A DNA stretch of 49,618 bases from Pirellulaceae bacterium (GTDB taxonomy: Bacteria > Planctomycetota > Planctomycetia > Pirellulales > Pirellulaceae), in contig JAKVBY010000030.1 of assembly GCA_022446825.1 (NCBI GenBank), positions 2,885 through 52,502 of the forward strand, written 5' to 3'. The position numbers and the translations under genes are program-made. Below are positions 29,742 to 38,594 of this stretch, in pieces. Under the pieces are notes generated by a model. The model was not told the DNA's origin and did no database searches. It was given only the letters and a program-made list of their open reading frames with translations. Every line of letters starts with the position of its first letter. Position 1 is the stretch's first letter.

Positions 29742-31484
29742 ATGACGTACAAAATTCTCCAGAGTGGAAACTACCGAGCGCGTGCATGCTCACCGTCGGT
29801 CATTTTTGCAGTTGTGCTAACAACTTGCTCTGCCCTCTTCGGCTTAGGACAACTGAAGGCCCAAGAGCCGATCCAATACGATGTCTTACCGGTACTTCCA
29901 GAATTAGTTCCCGGATCTGGAGATGACGACGAAACGAAGCAAGCGAACAAAAACAAGTCAAGAGAACGAAAACGGTTAATCTCGGTCTCCAAGAAGGTTC
30001 TCAGTGGAACCGCTGATTTCAACGGCAATAAGCAAACGTTTACTAAATATCACACGGGTTATCTGTTTCCGTTAATGACGCGCACCAGCAAAGATGCGTT
30101 AACCAAGTTACCCGCTCTGCGACAGGGACTCTTGAAGAGTCTTGCGAGTGCAAGAAGTTCCGAAGCTAGGCAATTTTTGTTAGAGGGTATCATCTTAAAA
30201 GAAATGCCTAAGATCGCTACCAATCAAGGTGGGAACTTTCATCCGGCAGTTCGCTACAACGCCATGTTGATCATTGGACACCTCAATGCAGCCGAGGCAG
30301 TAACCGTCGGGGCCAACAAGCGACCCCCGCGTCCGCTCGATCAAGCCCTAGACATGATGACAGCTGCGATCGCGGCTCCGGACCAAATCGACGCTGTAAG
30401 AATTGCCGCGCTCGTGGGCATTCTGAGATACGTTAAAATCGAGGATCAAGCACGTTTTTTGACCCAAACCGATGATCCGATTCGCAAGAAAATTCAAGAC
30501 GCTGTAACCAATGTCTTAAAGCCCCGCCCTGCTTCCAGAAGTGTCGAGGGCCACATATGGATGCAACGACGCGCTATCGAAATTGCGGCTACACTAGGCA
30601 TGGTACCGGACTCCAATGGAACCAAAACTGTTTTGGCCGCCCTTACAAACGAGTCAGCACACGTATCGTTACGTTGTACCGCTGCTTGGGCCATCGGCAA
30701 AATTAAGATTGAAGAAAACGACACTTTTGACAAACAAGGTGCTGGTGAAAATTTGGGCATGCTCGCCGTCGATCTATGTCGCCGAGAAATTCAGCGCGTC
30801 AAAGAGCAAAAATCCTATGAAGAAAATCGGGCGTTTATGGAAAAAGCGGCCATTTCACGCGGTGGTGGATTTCGCGGAGGAGGCGGTGCGGCCGGTGGAG
30901 CTTCCTCCGGCGCCAGCGGAGCATCAAGTGGTGGATTTGGTGGTAGTAGCGGCGGAGCAACCGGCGGAGCAACCGGCGGAGCAACCGGCGGAGCAACCGG
31001 CGGAGCAACTGGCGGAGCATCAGGAGGTGGATTTTCCGGAGGCAGAGGTGCAACGCGAGGAGCTACTAAGGAGATAAGTAAAGCCTTTCGAATCGATATC
31101 TTACGACGACGCGTCAAATATCAACTGCAGTGTGTTCATGACGGCTTAACCGGTTTGATTGGTAAAGAGAGTTTGGCCGCTGAAACCACGGGCGAAGTGC
31201 CAGATGAGGAGAACCCTGTAGAAGAAACCACGCGTGACACAACGCGTTTGGTAGAAATCTCTGAGGCAGTCACCAAAATCATGAACGAAGTGGACGGTGG
31301 CAGCTTGGATGAGGATTTTGTCGATCCTGAAGAAGAACCCGAAACACAGGATTTGGATTCACTCGTCAAAGCCCTCATTGCCAAAACAAATGATCTCGAA
31401 GCCATTTTGGACGTAGCACAAGGTGACCCTAGCGCAGATGAGGGAGGCGATGAGGGACAAGTTGCAGGCGCAACCGAAGGTTAA
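29742..31484 (+). CDS. Secreted alpha-helical (HEAT-like) repeat protein with Gly-rich insert
   Basis: The ATG at 29742 has GGAG nine bases upstream, so it is preferred over the TTG at 29718. The 580-residue product has a signal peptide ending near GLGQLKAQ. The middle consists of helix pairs reminiscent of HEAT/armadillo repeats (LPALRQGLLKSLAS, FHPAVRYNAMLIIGHLNAAE, ESAHVSLRCTAAWAIGKIK), suggesting a protein-binding scaffold. A Gly/Ala/Ser/Thr linker (roughly residues 375-445) contains six GGAT-type units made by a DNA minisatellite. The C-terminus is strongly acidic. I do not recognise the family and no catalytic motif is visible. A good hairpin terminator follows 55 bases after the stop. 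Confidence 0.8.
   Translation: MTYKILQSGNYRARACSPSVIFAVVLTTCSALFGLGQLKAQEPIQYDVLPVLPELVPGSGDDDETKQANKNKSRERKRLISVSKKVLSGTADFNGNKQTFTKYHTGYLFPLMTRTSKDALTKLPALRQGLLKSLASARSSEARQFLLEGIILKEMPKIATNQGGNFHPAVRYNAMLIIGHLNAAEAVTVGANKRPPRPLDQALDMMTAAIAAPDQIDAVRIAALVGILRYVKIEDQARFLTQTDDPIRKKIQDAVTNVLKPRPASRSVEGHIWMQRRAIEIAATLGMVPDSNGTKTVLAALTNESAHVSLRCTAAWAIGKIKIEENDTFDKQGAGENLGMLAVDLCRREIQRVKEQKSYEENRAFMEKAAISRGGGFRGGGGAAGGASSGASGASSGGFGGSSGGATGGATGGATGGATGGATGGASGGGFSGGRGATRGATKEISKAFRIDILRRRVKYQLQCVHDGLTGLIGKESLAAETTGEVPDEENPVEETTRDTTRLVEISEAVTKIMNEVDGGSLDEDFVDPEEEPETQDLDSLVKALIAKTNDLEAILDVAQGDPSADEGGDEGQVAGATEG
30951..31022 (+). repeat. 12-bp coding minisatellite, six units
   Basis: The unit GGCGGAGCAACC is present four times exactly, followed by GGCGGAGCAACT and GGCGGAGCATCA. 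Each unit encodes Gly-Gly-Ala-Thr, so gain or loss of units keeps the frame. It lies in the Gly-rich linker of the helical-repeat protein. Confidence 0.95.
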
Positions 31485-31525
31485 CCAACCGTTCCGACTG
31501 CTCGCACGTGACTGCCGACATGGCT

Positions 31526-32158
31526 CTACGAAGTTGAAGAAACCCCGGCTTCTTTTAGTAATCCGGGGTTTATTTCTGCGCGGCGGTGAGAAATCAGACT
31601 TAGTGTCACGGCGTAACCACCAAAAAACACCATGGCGAAAGACAAATCACCACTAATAGTGTAGCGAAAAAACGGCAATGCTTGCATGTAACAATTCAAG
31701 AGTCCAGCGAGCGAAGCATGGTAAAATCCAAACCAAAGCCAGGCAGCAAAGTTCGTCACTAGAAAAAACAAAATCGAAGAACCTAAAGAACAACTTAACA
31801 ACGCGACCAGGGAACGCATGCGACTGGGGATACCTTCTGAATCGAGCGAGCTGATTCGATGTAACCACCCTGAAAGAAAAACTGGCAAAGCCAGCATCAC
31901 ATACACAACGCCCATCATGCGCAGGTCATAGCCACCAAGAAACAGGTCACTCGAACTCATCGCGCCCAAGGGAACAAGAACGGCGAGCCGCCAATTACGA
32001 AGATAATAGCCGGCAAACAAAGCCAAGGCGGAAATGGGTGCAAAGTTCGGCAGGTCGTGAAATGCCAATCGCACCACACAACCCACAACCATCATACCGA
32101 TCACAACAAGCCACTCGCGCATGGTTACAGTCTTCACGTCGCGTACTCCGAATTCCAT
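31526..32158 (-). CDS. DUF6580-type integral membrane protein, possible ECF-like substrate-capture component
   Basis: The 210-residue protein has about five to six membrane segments. Its patterns NFAPISALALFAGYYLRNW near the N-terminus and FYHASLAGLLNCYMQALPFF in the second half agree with my memory of the DUF6580 family, whose members resemble S components of energy-coupling-factor vitamin transporters. The next gene upstream on the same strand is a DUF4430 protein. No ECF ATPase or T-component gene is present in the window. The ATG at 32158 gives the full frame; an ATG at 32122 is an alternative. The 3' end contains the hairpin that terminates the convergent gene. Confidence 0.75.
   Translation of the reverse strand: MEFGVRDVKTVTMREWLVVIGMMVVGCVVRLAFHDLPNFAPISALALFAGYYLRNWRLAVLVPLGAMSSSDLFLGGYDLRMMGVVYVMLALPVFLSGWLHRISSLDSEGIPSRMRSLVALLSCSLGSSILFFLVTNFAAWLWFGFYHASLAGLLNCYMQALPFFRYTISGDLSFAMVFFGGYAVTLSLISHRRAEINPGLLKEAGVSSTS
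31540..31571. terminator. Bidirectional hairpin terminator
   Basis: AAACCCCGG (31540-31548) and CCGGGGTTT (31563-31571) form a perfect nine-pair stem with a 14-base loop, followed on the plus strand by ATTTC. It lies 55 bases after the helical-repeat gene and inside the last codons of the convergent DUF6580 gene. Confidence 0.65.
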
Positions 32159-32227
32159 ATCACATCAGTTTCGGTACTCCGTGAGGCTCTGTCTGTCTTG
32201 CATCACCTCAGGAAACAACCGCTGATT

Positions 32228-32656
32228 CTACTGGTAGTCACCGAACTTCCACAAGATAGTGTCCGCTTGCTGAACGGGAGTGACCGCAAAACTGCGGTCA
32301 CCTAGTTTACCATTAACACGGAAGATCCAATTCATTCCTTGACCTTCGTTCTCGAGCCCATCAATTGCTTGTAAAAACGCGGTTGCACCGGAGCCTTTGG
32401 ACTTATATCGAAGACCTCGGGGATGGGCCTGAGCAGCTCTCATCACATCGAAGATCGTCATATCCTGCTTCCACAGAATTCTCGTGAACCGTTTTTCCAC
32501 ACCGTCACTATAATCAATGATTAGAGTGACGGTTGCTTGCGCTATCTTCGGTTCAGCAGCCCACAAAGACGCTTCCATCTGGCTGATAGCACAAAAAATC
32601 AATGCCAGGAAGATCGGCGAATACGGTTTAAATTGAATTTGCGTCTTCTTTTTCAT
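32228..32656 (-). CDS. DUF4430 secreted protein (transcobalamin C-terminal-like)
   Basis: The 142-residue product has an N-terminal export segment (about 14-34, FLALIFCAISQMEASLWA) and one small beta-grasp-like domain. Patterns ATVTLIIDYSDGVEKRF, TIFDVMRAAQ and GMNWIFRVNGKLGDRS agree with DUF4430, a domain related to the C-terminal part of cobalamin-binding intrinsic factor/transcobalamin. The ATG at 32656 has GAGG seven bases upstream. It precedes the DUF6580 gene by 69 bases on the same strand, and the two are likely co-transcribed. A role as the external ligand-binding partner of the membrane protein is inference. Confidence 0.8.
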   Translation of the reverse strand: MKKKTQIQFKPYSPIFLALIFCAISQMEASLWAAEPKIAQATVTLIIDYSDGVEKRFTRILWKQDMTIFDVMRAAQAHPRGLRYKSKGSGATAFLQAIDGLENEGQGMNWIFRVNGKLGDRSFAVTPVQQADTILWKFGDYQ

Positions 32657-32867
32657 CCAGGTGCCTCAAACGAAGGTTTACTCATTCCATTTTTAATCAT
32701 TCCAATCGTGAAGCATTATAGCTTGATATTCAAGATAGGCGATGAGATCCTCTGCTGAGCCAACAGATCGTGCTGGGGTTGGGGTTTTCTACATTAAACA
32801 ACGATAGTAGCATTTCTCATCGAAACGAAACTCGAGTTTTTGATGATCGCTTCACAGGCTCCTGCTC

Positions 32868-35009
32868 ATGCCCGAGAAAAACGCTCTTTGCCTCTCTTTT
32901 CCGCAGAAAAATATTGCCGTTCTTACATTTGACATGCCCGACAAAGGGGCAAATATTTTGTCCGCAACGGTGCTCGACGAGTTAGAATCGCATCTCGACG
33001 AACTGGAAAACCAGCGAGATCTGGCTGGTCTGATTATCATTTCGGGAAAACCGGGTACATTTATCGCCGGAGCGGACATTCGCGAATTTGTAACGTCGTT
33101 GCAGGCCACAGAGGATCATATCGTGGCTATGTGTCGACGGGGCCAAACACTTTTCCGCCGCTTGTCTACCTTCCCATGCGTAACCGTCGCTGCCATTGAT
33201 GGCATCTGCGTTGGTGGCGGTGCGGAACTGGCAATTTGGTGCGATCGAAGAATCCTTAGCTCACGGACGTCGACGGAGTATGGCTTTCCAGAAGTCAAAC
33301 TTGGCCTCTATCCCGGCTGGGGCGGCACGGCGCGGACTCCGCGCGTGATCGGTTTAAGCAATGCAGTCGAGATGATCACCAGCGGTGATTCAATCGACCC
33401 GCAAACTGCTCAAAAAAATGGTTTAGCAGCCGATGTCGTCGCTCCCGAGCAATTAATGCCAGCCGCTCTTTCGTTAGTCCAAGAAGAGGAATTGACCAAG
33501 CGATATCTAAAAGATCGTGAAACATGGAGTGGAACGATCAATATCAGTGAGACCGAACTTGGCTTCCTCGGCGTCACGGCATCTGCGCATATTCGCAATC
33601 AAACCAAAGGTAAATATCCTGCACCTGAAGCCGCACTCGAACTGATGTTGAGTGGGACCAACGTCGACATCGAAGCAGCATGTCAGCTCGAGGCCGAGGG
33701 TATGACTGCATTGTTTGGTTCGCCCATCAATGCGTCCTTATTAAATATCTTTTTCCTGACAGATCGTAATAAAAAAGACTCCGGTATCGACGAAAATGGT
33801 GTCGAGGCCCAGGACGCGAACCAGGTGAGTGTGATCGGTGCGGGAATCATGGGTGCGGGGATTGTGGCAGCTCATTTAAAATGCCGTATTCCGATTCTCA
33901 TGACTGACACGAACGAAGCGGCACTTCAGTCCAGTGCTTCCGCAATCATTAAAGAGATCTCGTACAACAAACAAACGAAGTCACACGATGTCCAGCGTGC
34001 TATTGGTCTGTCACCGTTATTGAATCTGACGATGTCCGACGCAGAAGTTTCTCGCAGCGATCTAGTCATAGAAGCCATTGTAGAGGATGCCGGTATTAAG
34101 AAAGAGCTCTATGCCCGACTCGAACCGCTAATGCGTGATGATGCCATTCTCATGTCGAACACATCGACGATTCCCATCGGTACCCTGGCCGCTGATCTAG
34201 TCCATCCTGACCGATTTGTCGGAATGCACTTCTTTAATCCGGTCCGGCAAATGAAGTTGGTCGAGGTCATTCGAGGAGAAAAAACGAGCGACAACGCAGT
34301 AGCCACAGCCGTGGCTCATGCCAAACGAATTGGCAAATCCCCCATTGTCGTAAATGATGGTCCTGGATTTCTCGTTAATCGTGTCCTTTTACCGTACATG
34401 CATGAAGCACTCGAGTTGCTTAGTGAACATGTCGCTGTAGAAGACATCGAGCGCGCTGCCAAATCTTTTGGTATGCCGATGGGCCCGCTAACACTGTATG
34501 ACGTTGTGGGGATCGACACCGCGTTATACGCTGGTCGGACGATGTGGGAAGCATATCCCGATCGCGTAGTCGCATCGCCCATTTTGATCGGCATGCTCAA
34601 AGCAGAACGATTGGGCCAAAAATCTGGCTTGGGCTTCTTTTCCTACCAAGGCAACAAGAAACGCGGAATTCCCGATCCCGGGTTAGCCAAGTTTCTTGAA
34701 CCGTACATGGGAGAGGCCCGCCAATTCACAAAAGACGAATTAACCTATCGGTTATTTCTGCCGATGCTGCTCGAAGCAACACGAGTACTGGAAGAAGAGA
34801 TTGTTCGCGATGCCCGCGACGTCGATCTCGGATTAATTTTCGGGCTTGGCTTTCCACCCTTCAAGGGAGGGTTACTCTTTTGGGCAGACACAATCGGCGC
34901 GGCTAACATTGTCGAATTACTTAAACCATTTAAACATCTTGGGGAACGAATGAAACCAACCCCATTACTGTTGGAAATGGCAAAGGACGGACGATGTTTT
35001 TATCAGTAA
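32868..35009 (+). CDS. fadJ: FadJ-like enoyl-CoA hydratase / 3-hydroxyacyl-CoA dehydrogenase
   Basis: The 713-residue bifunctional enzyme hydrates trans-2-enoyl-CoA and oxidises the 3-hydroxyacyl-CoA with NAD in beta-oxidation. The crotonase half (1-~290) has the oxyanion region FIAGADIREF and catalytic E120 (GGGAELA) and E142 (FPEVKLGLYPGWGG); their 22-residue spacing fits FadJ better than FadB. The Rossmann NAD site is VSVIGAGIMGAGIVAAHLK, and the catalytic His is in VGMHFFNPVRQMKLVEVIRG. The C-terminal helical dehydrogenase domains are complete (PMGPLTLYDVVGIDTALYAG). The thiolase gene follows 61 bases later, forming the usual multienzyme pair. Confidence 0.95.
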   Translation: MPEKNALCLSFPQKNIAVLTFDMPDKGANILSATVLDELESHLDELENQRDLAGLIIISGKPGTFIAGADIREFVTSLQATEDHIVAMCRRGQTLFRRLSTFPCVTVAAIDGICVGGGAELAIWCDRRILSSRTSTEYGFPEVKLGLYPGWGGTARTPRVIGLSNAVEMITSGDSIDPQTAQKNGLAADVVAPEQLMPAALSLVQEEELTKRYLKDRETWSGTINISETELGFLGVTASAHIRNQTKGKYPAPEAALELMLSGTNVDIEAACQLEAEGMTALFGSPINASLLNIFFLTDRNKKDSGIDENGVEAQDANQVSVIGAGIMGAGIVAAHLKCRIPILMTDTNEAALQSSASAIIKEISYNKQTKSHDVQRAIGLSPLLNLTMSDAEVSRSDLVIEAIVEDAGIKKELYARLEPLMRDDAILMSNTSTIPIGTLAADLVHPDRFVGMHFFNPVRQMKLVEVIRGEKTSDNAVATAVAHAKRIGKSPIVVNDGPGFLVNRVLLPYMHEALELLSEHVAVEDIERAAKSFGMPMGPLTLYDVVGIDTALYAGRTMWEAYPDRVVASPILIGMLKAERLGQKSGLGFFSYQGNKKRGIPDPGLAKFLEPYMGEARQFTKDELTYRLFLPMLLEATRVLEEEIVRDARDVDLGLIFGLGFPPFKGGLLFWADTIGAANIVELLKPFKHLGERMKPTPLLLEMAKDGRCFYQ

Positions 35010-35070
35010 GGCAAAAAACTGCGTCGATCATCTCGCTCCAAGGCCGTTCCCATTTTTGAGGATGCATAAA

Positions 35071-36231
35071 ATGAAGTCAGCCGTCATCGTTGATTGTGTG
35101 CGAACGCCGATTGGTCGCGCGCATCCGGTAAAAGGGTGGTTTCGGGACGTCCGTAGCGACGATCTTGCAGTCGTTTGTATTAAAGCCCTCGTCGAACGCA
35201 CGGGTATCGACCCTTTGGAAATCGAAGATGTCATTCTGGGTAACACAAATCAAACTTTAGAACAGGGTCTGAACGCCGGACGTAACATTGGGCTGATGGC
35301 CGGAATGCCGATCGAATCCGGTGGTGCGACAGTCAATCGCTTGTGTGGTAGTAGCCTACAATCACTACATCAGGCTTCGCATGCGATTATGGCGGGTTTT
35401 GAAGACGTCCATATTGTGGGCGGATTTGAACATATGCATCATTTGCCTATGGATCATGGGCTGGATCTCAACCCAAAACTTTTTGCACGGACCTCCAAAG
35501 GTGCCTTGATGATGGGAGTAACGGCAGAATTTCTTGCCCAAACCCAAGGCATTTCTCGTGAAGAACAAGACCGTTTTGCGCTACGTAGCCACCAACTTGC
35601 AGCGACCGCTCAGGAAAACGGAGAATTCGACCGGGAAATCATTCCTACCTATGGCCGCGATGAAGAAGGCAATCGGTTTCTAGTCACGAAGGACCAATGT
35701 GTTCGTGCGGATACAAGTCTAGAAGCCCTTGGTACTCTGAATCCTGCCTTCATGCCACGCATGGGCTCTGTGACTGCCGGCAATAGCTCTCCTCTGAATG
35801 ACGGTGCTGCGGCGCTGTTAATGATGTCCGACGAAAAGGCACAATCTCTCGGCTTACAACCCTTAGCAAAGGTTCGCTCAACAGCCATTGCAGGAGTAGA
35901 GCCATGCGTGATGGGAACAGGACCTGTACCTGCAACACAAAAGGCTCTGGAGCGTGCCGGTTTGTCAATCGATGATGTGGATTTAATTGAGTTAAACGAA
36001 GCATTTTCCGTCCAAGCTCTGGCCTGCATGCAAATGCTCTCTCTTCAGGAAGAAAGAGTGAACGTACGTGGTGGCGCAATTGCTATTGGTCATCCCTTGG
36101 GAGCCAGCGGAGCGCGAATTGCAACAACCCTTTTGAACAATATGATTGACCAAGACGCAACCCTCGGTCTTGCCACGATGTGCATTGGAGTCGGACAAGG
36201 TATTGCGACGATCTTTGAACGGATTAATTGA
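35071..36231 (+). CDS. fadA: Acetyl-CoA acyltransferase (3-ketoacyl-CoA thiolase)
   Basis: The ATG at 35071 has GAGG nine bases upstream, preferred over the TTG at 35056 and the ATG at 35062. The 386-residue thiolase cleaves 3-ketoacyl-CoA to acetyl-CoA and a shortened acyl-CoA. The nucleophile is C92 (NRLCGSSLQSLHQA); NEAFSVQ supplies the asparagine. GGAIAIGHPLGASGAR contains H341 and MCIGVGQG contains the second catalytic C371. All hallmarks are present and the length is normal. With the FadJ-like gene upstream it forms the trifunctional beta-oxidation complex. Whether it is FadA or FadI by strict orthology is open. Confidence 0.95.
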   Translation: MKSAVIVDCVRTPIGRAHPVKGWFRDVRSDDLAVVCIKALVERTGIDPLEIEDVILGNTNQTLEQGLNAGRNIGLMAGMPIESGGATVNRLCGSSLQSLHQASHAIMAGFEDVHIVGGFEHMHHLPMDHGLDLNPKLFARTSKGALMMGVTAEFLAQTQGISREEQDRFALRSHQLAATAQENGEFDREIIPTYGRDEEGNRFLVTKDQCVRADTSLEALGTLNPAFMPRMGSVTAGNSSPLNDGAAALLMMSDEKAQSLGLQPLAKVRSTAIAGVEPCVMGTGPVPATQKALERAGLSIDDVDLIELNEAFSVQALACMQMLSLQEERVNVRGGAIAIGHPLGASGARIATTLLNNMIDQDATLGLATMCIGVGQGIATIFERIN

Positions 36232-36713
36232 GCAAAACCCGGGTCACCAAAAGACATGCTGCGAGCCAAACGTTCGGGAAGTGATGGATCCACAGAAAAG
36301 GACACGGGATGAGATCGGGAAACGCGTACCACTCCCGATGATTCGATGTCGTCGTCACAAGATGCCATTCTGAGATGATACTGCAGTCTCCACCTGGACA
36401 ATCACCAACTAGATCGAAATCACTTTTAGCCGCAGAACACGTACGGTCTCACGGACAACGGCAGATAAACCCGCATCCACATCAGAACGCATTAAACCAA
36501 TTCTCTTCAACCGTATGGTCGATTGAAATTGAGTCTATAAACTAAATTATCCCCTTTTTCGCTTCAGGGGGTGTTTTTGGCAGCTACAAAGATACGGTTA
36601 GGCAGGCACCGCAAAACCAGGCACCGCAAAACCAGGCACCGCCACCGCAAAACCAGGCACCGCAAAACCAACCAACGTGAAATCGTCAGGACGACGGTCC
36701 GCCACCATTGCCT
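36232..36713. other. Intergenic region with tandem repeat, 482 bases
   Basis: No credible gene is seen between thiolase and ligase. The region holds a 15-bp repeat array (36604-36669) and a weak hairpin near 36551-36570. The ligase promoter may lie here. Confidence 0.5.
36604..36669 (+). repeat. 15-bp intergenic tandem repeat, four units
   Basis: The unit AGGCACCGCAAAACC occurs at 36604-36618, 36619-36633 and 36655-36669; the third unit (36634-36654) carries a six-base internal duplication (CACCGC). The array ends 44 bases before the acyl-CoA ligase start. Confidence 0.95.
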
Positions 36714-38429
36714 ATGAATCAAACTATCCCGGCAATATTTTTTGACCGCGCAGAACGGGAAGCAGATCATGATGCTTTGCTCGTCAAACGATCTGAGAAG
36801 TTTGAACCGGTAACGTGGAAAGCTTTAGCTCAGGACGTGAGTCGCATGGTAGCTGTGCTAAAGTCGCTGGGCGTTTCCCCAGGCGATCGTGTTCTACACG
36901 TGTCCGAAAATCGTTACGAGTGGATCGTTACGGACTTAGCCATCCAAACCGCGCTTGCCATTCACGTCCCCGTACACGCATCACTCACGGGTCCGCAAAT
37001 CATTTTCCAACTTGTGCATTCCGAAGCACGGGTCGTTATCATTTCAACTTCGACCCAGGCAGACAAACTGTCGGAATGTTCCCATTCCGTTCCGGAATCA
37101 ACGATCTTTTTGTCTTATGACCCATGCGATCAACAGATTGGTGATCGTCCTCTGAAGCTTGTGTCAAACCTCCGTGAAAGACTCGACCACATACACGACG
37201 CGTCGACTTGTCAGCAAGCCTTTGCCCAGTTAGCTCCTGACTCACTGGCAACAATTCTTTATACCTCGGGAACGACTGGTCAGCCGAAAGGTGTCATGCT
37301 GAGCCATGCGAACTTAGTGTCGAATACATATGGCGCCATTGAAGGCGTCCAGTTAGGCACCGGAGAGGTTCGCATAAATCTGTTGCCTTTCAGTCACATT
37401 TTCGCCCGCACCTGCGACTTATATGCATGGTTTGCCGTCGGAGGAATCCTTGCCTTAGCAGAGTCGCCTGAAACGGCCGTCGCTGATTGTGCCATGATAC
37501 GTCCAACGGTCATGAACGCCGTACCTTATTTCTATGACAAACTTCGACAGGCACTCATTGCACTCCAACTGGACACAACTCCCGGCAGCTTGCGACAACT
37601 CCTCGGTGGTAATATCCAGGTATGCTGTTCCGGCGGAGCCGCTTTACCAAATCACATTTTTGATTTCTTTCACAAACAGGGCGTTCTCCTGTTTGAAGGA
37701 TATGGTCTCAGCGAAACATCTCCAGTCATTGCAGTATCCAGTCCTGCAGAACATCGTCGAGGCTCAGTTGGCCGGCCAATCCCTGACGTCGAAGTTCGCG
37801 TCGCAGAAGACGGCGAATTTCTCACGCGCGGTCCACACGTGATGGTCGGTTATTACAAAAATCCAGAGGCCACAAAAGAGGCTCTGCAAGACGGCTGGTT
37901 TGCTACGGGAGATCTAGGCTATGTCGATCATGACGGTTTTCTCTATATCACGGGTCGGAAAAAAGAATTGTTGGTGACAGCCGGTGGTAAAAATATCGCG
38001 CCAACCATGCTCGAAACACTTCTCAGCGAAGACCCTCTGATCTTCCAGGCAATGATTATTGGCAATGCGAAAAACTACTTGACCGCGCTCATCGTCCCCG
38101 ACCTGCAAGCCTTGCAGACACATCTTTCTACAGTAGACCGTTCCTTGAATTTAGATCCAGCTGCGCGGGGCAATGACATTTTTCCCACGGCGGGTTTGTA
38201 TGCCTTCTTTGAGGAACGTATTGCTCAGAGGTTGAAGTCAGTTTCAAAACATGAACAGGTCCGCCGTTTCACATTACTCGACCGTCCGTTCACAGTCGAG
38301 ACTGGCGAATTAACTCCAAAAATGAGCCTGCGGCGCGCGACAATTGAAGAGCATTTTGCGGCGGAGATCCTCGCGATGTATAGCAAATCAAGTTCAGGTG
38401 GTGTCGATTTTAATCTTCAGGCAGAATAA
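36714..38429 (+). CDS. Long-chain acyl-CoA synthetase (AMP-forming)
   Basis: The ATG at 36714 is two codons inside a TTG frame. The 571-residue enzyme activates fatty acid with ATP and CoA. Motifs: P-loop ILYTSGTTGQPKGVMLSH, the adenine/substrate segment FEGYGLSETSPVIA, the TGDLGYVDHDGFLYITGRKK hinge region and LVTAGGKNIAPTMLE. The catalytic lysine region near the C-terminus (GELTPKMSLRRATIE) is present. The pattern is that of eukaryote-like long-chain acyl-CoA synthetases (FadD15 group). It supplies substrate to the acyl-CoA dehydrogenase encoded next and the FadJ/thiolase pair encoded before. Confidence 0.93.
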   Translation: MNQTIPAIFFDRAEREADHDALLVKRSEKFEPVTWKALAQDVSRMVAVLKSLGVSPGDRVLHVSENRYEWIVTDLAIQTALAIHVPVHASLTGPQIIFQLVHSEARVVIISTSTQADKLSECSHSVPESTIFLSYDPCDQQIGDRPLKLVSNLRERLDHIHDASTCQQAFAQLAPDSLATILYTSGTTGQPKGVMLSHANLVSNTYGAIEGVQLGTGEVRINLLPFSHIFARTCDLYAWFAVGGILALAESPETAVADCAMIRPTVMNAVPYFYDKLRQALIALQLDTTPGSLRQLLGGNIQVCCSGGAALPNHIFDFFHKQGVLLFEGYGLSETSPVIAVSSPAEHRRGSVGRPIPDVEVRVAEDGEFLTRGPHVMVGYYKNPEATKEALQDGWFATGDLGYVDHDGFLYITGRKKELLVTAGGKNIAPTMLETLLSEDPLIFQAMIIGNAKNYLTALIVPDLQALQTHLSTVDRSLNLDPAARGNDIFPTAGLYAFFEERIAQRLKSVSKHEQVRRFTLLDRPFTVETGELTPKMSLRRATIEEHFAAEILAMYSKSSSGGVDFNLQAE

Positions 38430-38594
38430 CGGCAAAGATTCTGGCCAGACAACACGAAGGGGCAACGGCCGGGATGATTTACAGCCGATATACAGAGATG
38501 TAGGACCATCGAGTGGTGTAAGGCCAGGGAGCGTTCCTCAAGCTCACCCACCACCAGTTCTCTTACTATCTTTTGATCTTTGGAGACTCATTCG

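Noticed and set aside
30815..31117. Proline-rich minus-strand frame over the minisatellite
   Set aside because: It is the complement of the Gly-rich repeat; the plus-strand frame has the start, signal peptide and continuous domain context.
32657..32867. Cobalamin riboswitch between the DUF4430 and FadJ genes
   Set aside because: I looked for a B12-box on both strands and did not find one; no stable long-leader fold is evident.
36551..36575. Possible terminator after the thiolase gene
   Set aside because: Only a five-pair CCCCT/AGGGG stem with a ten-base loop, 320 bases after the stop; too weak and distant.
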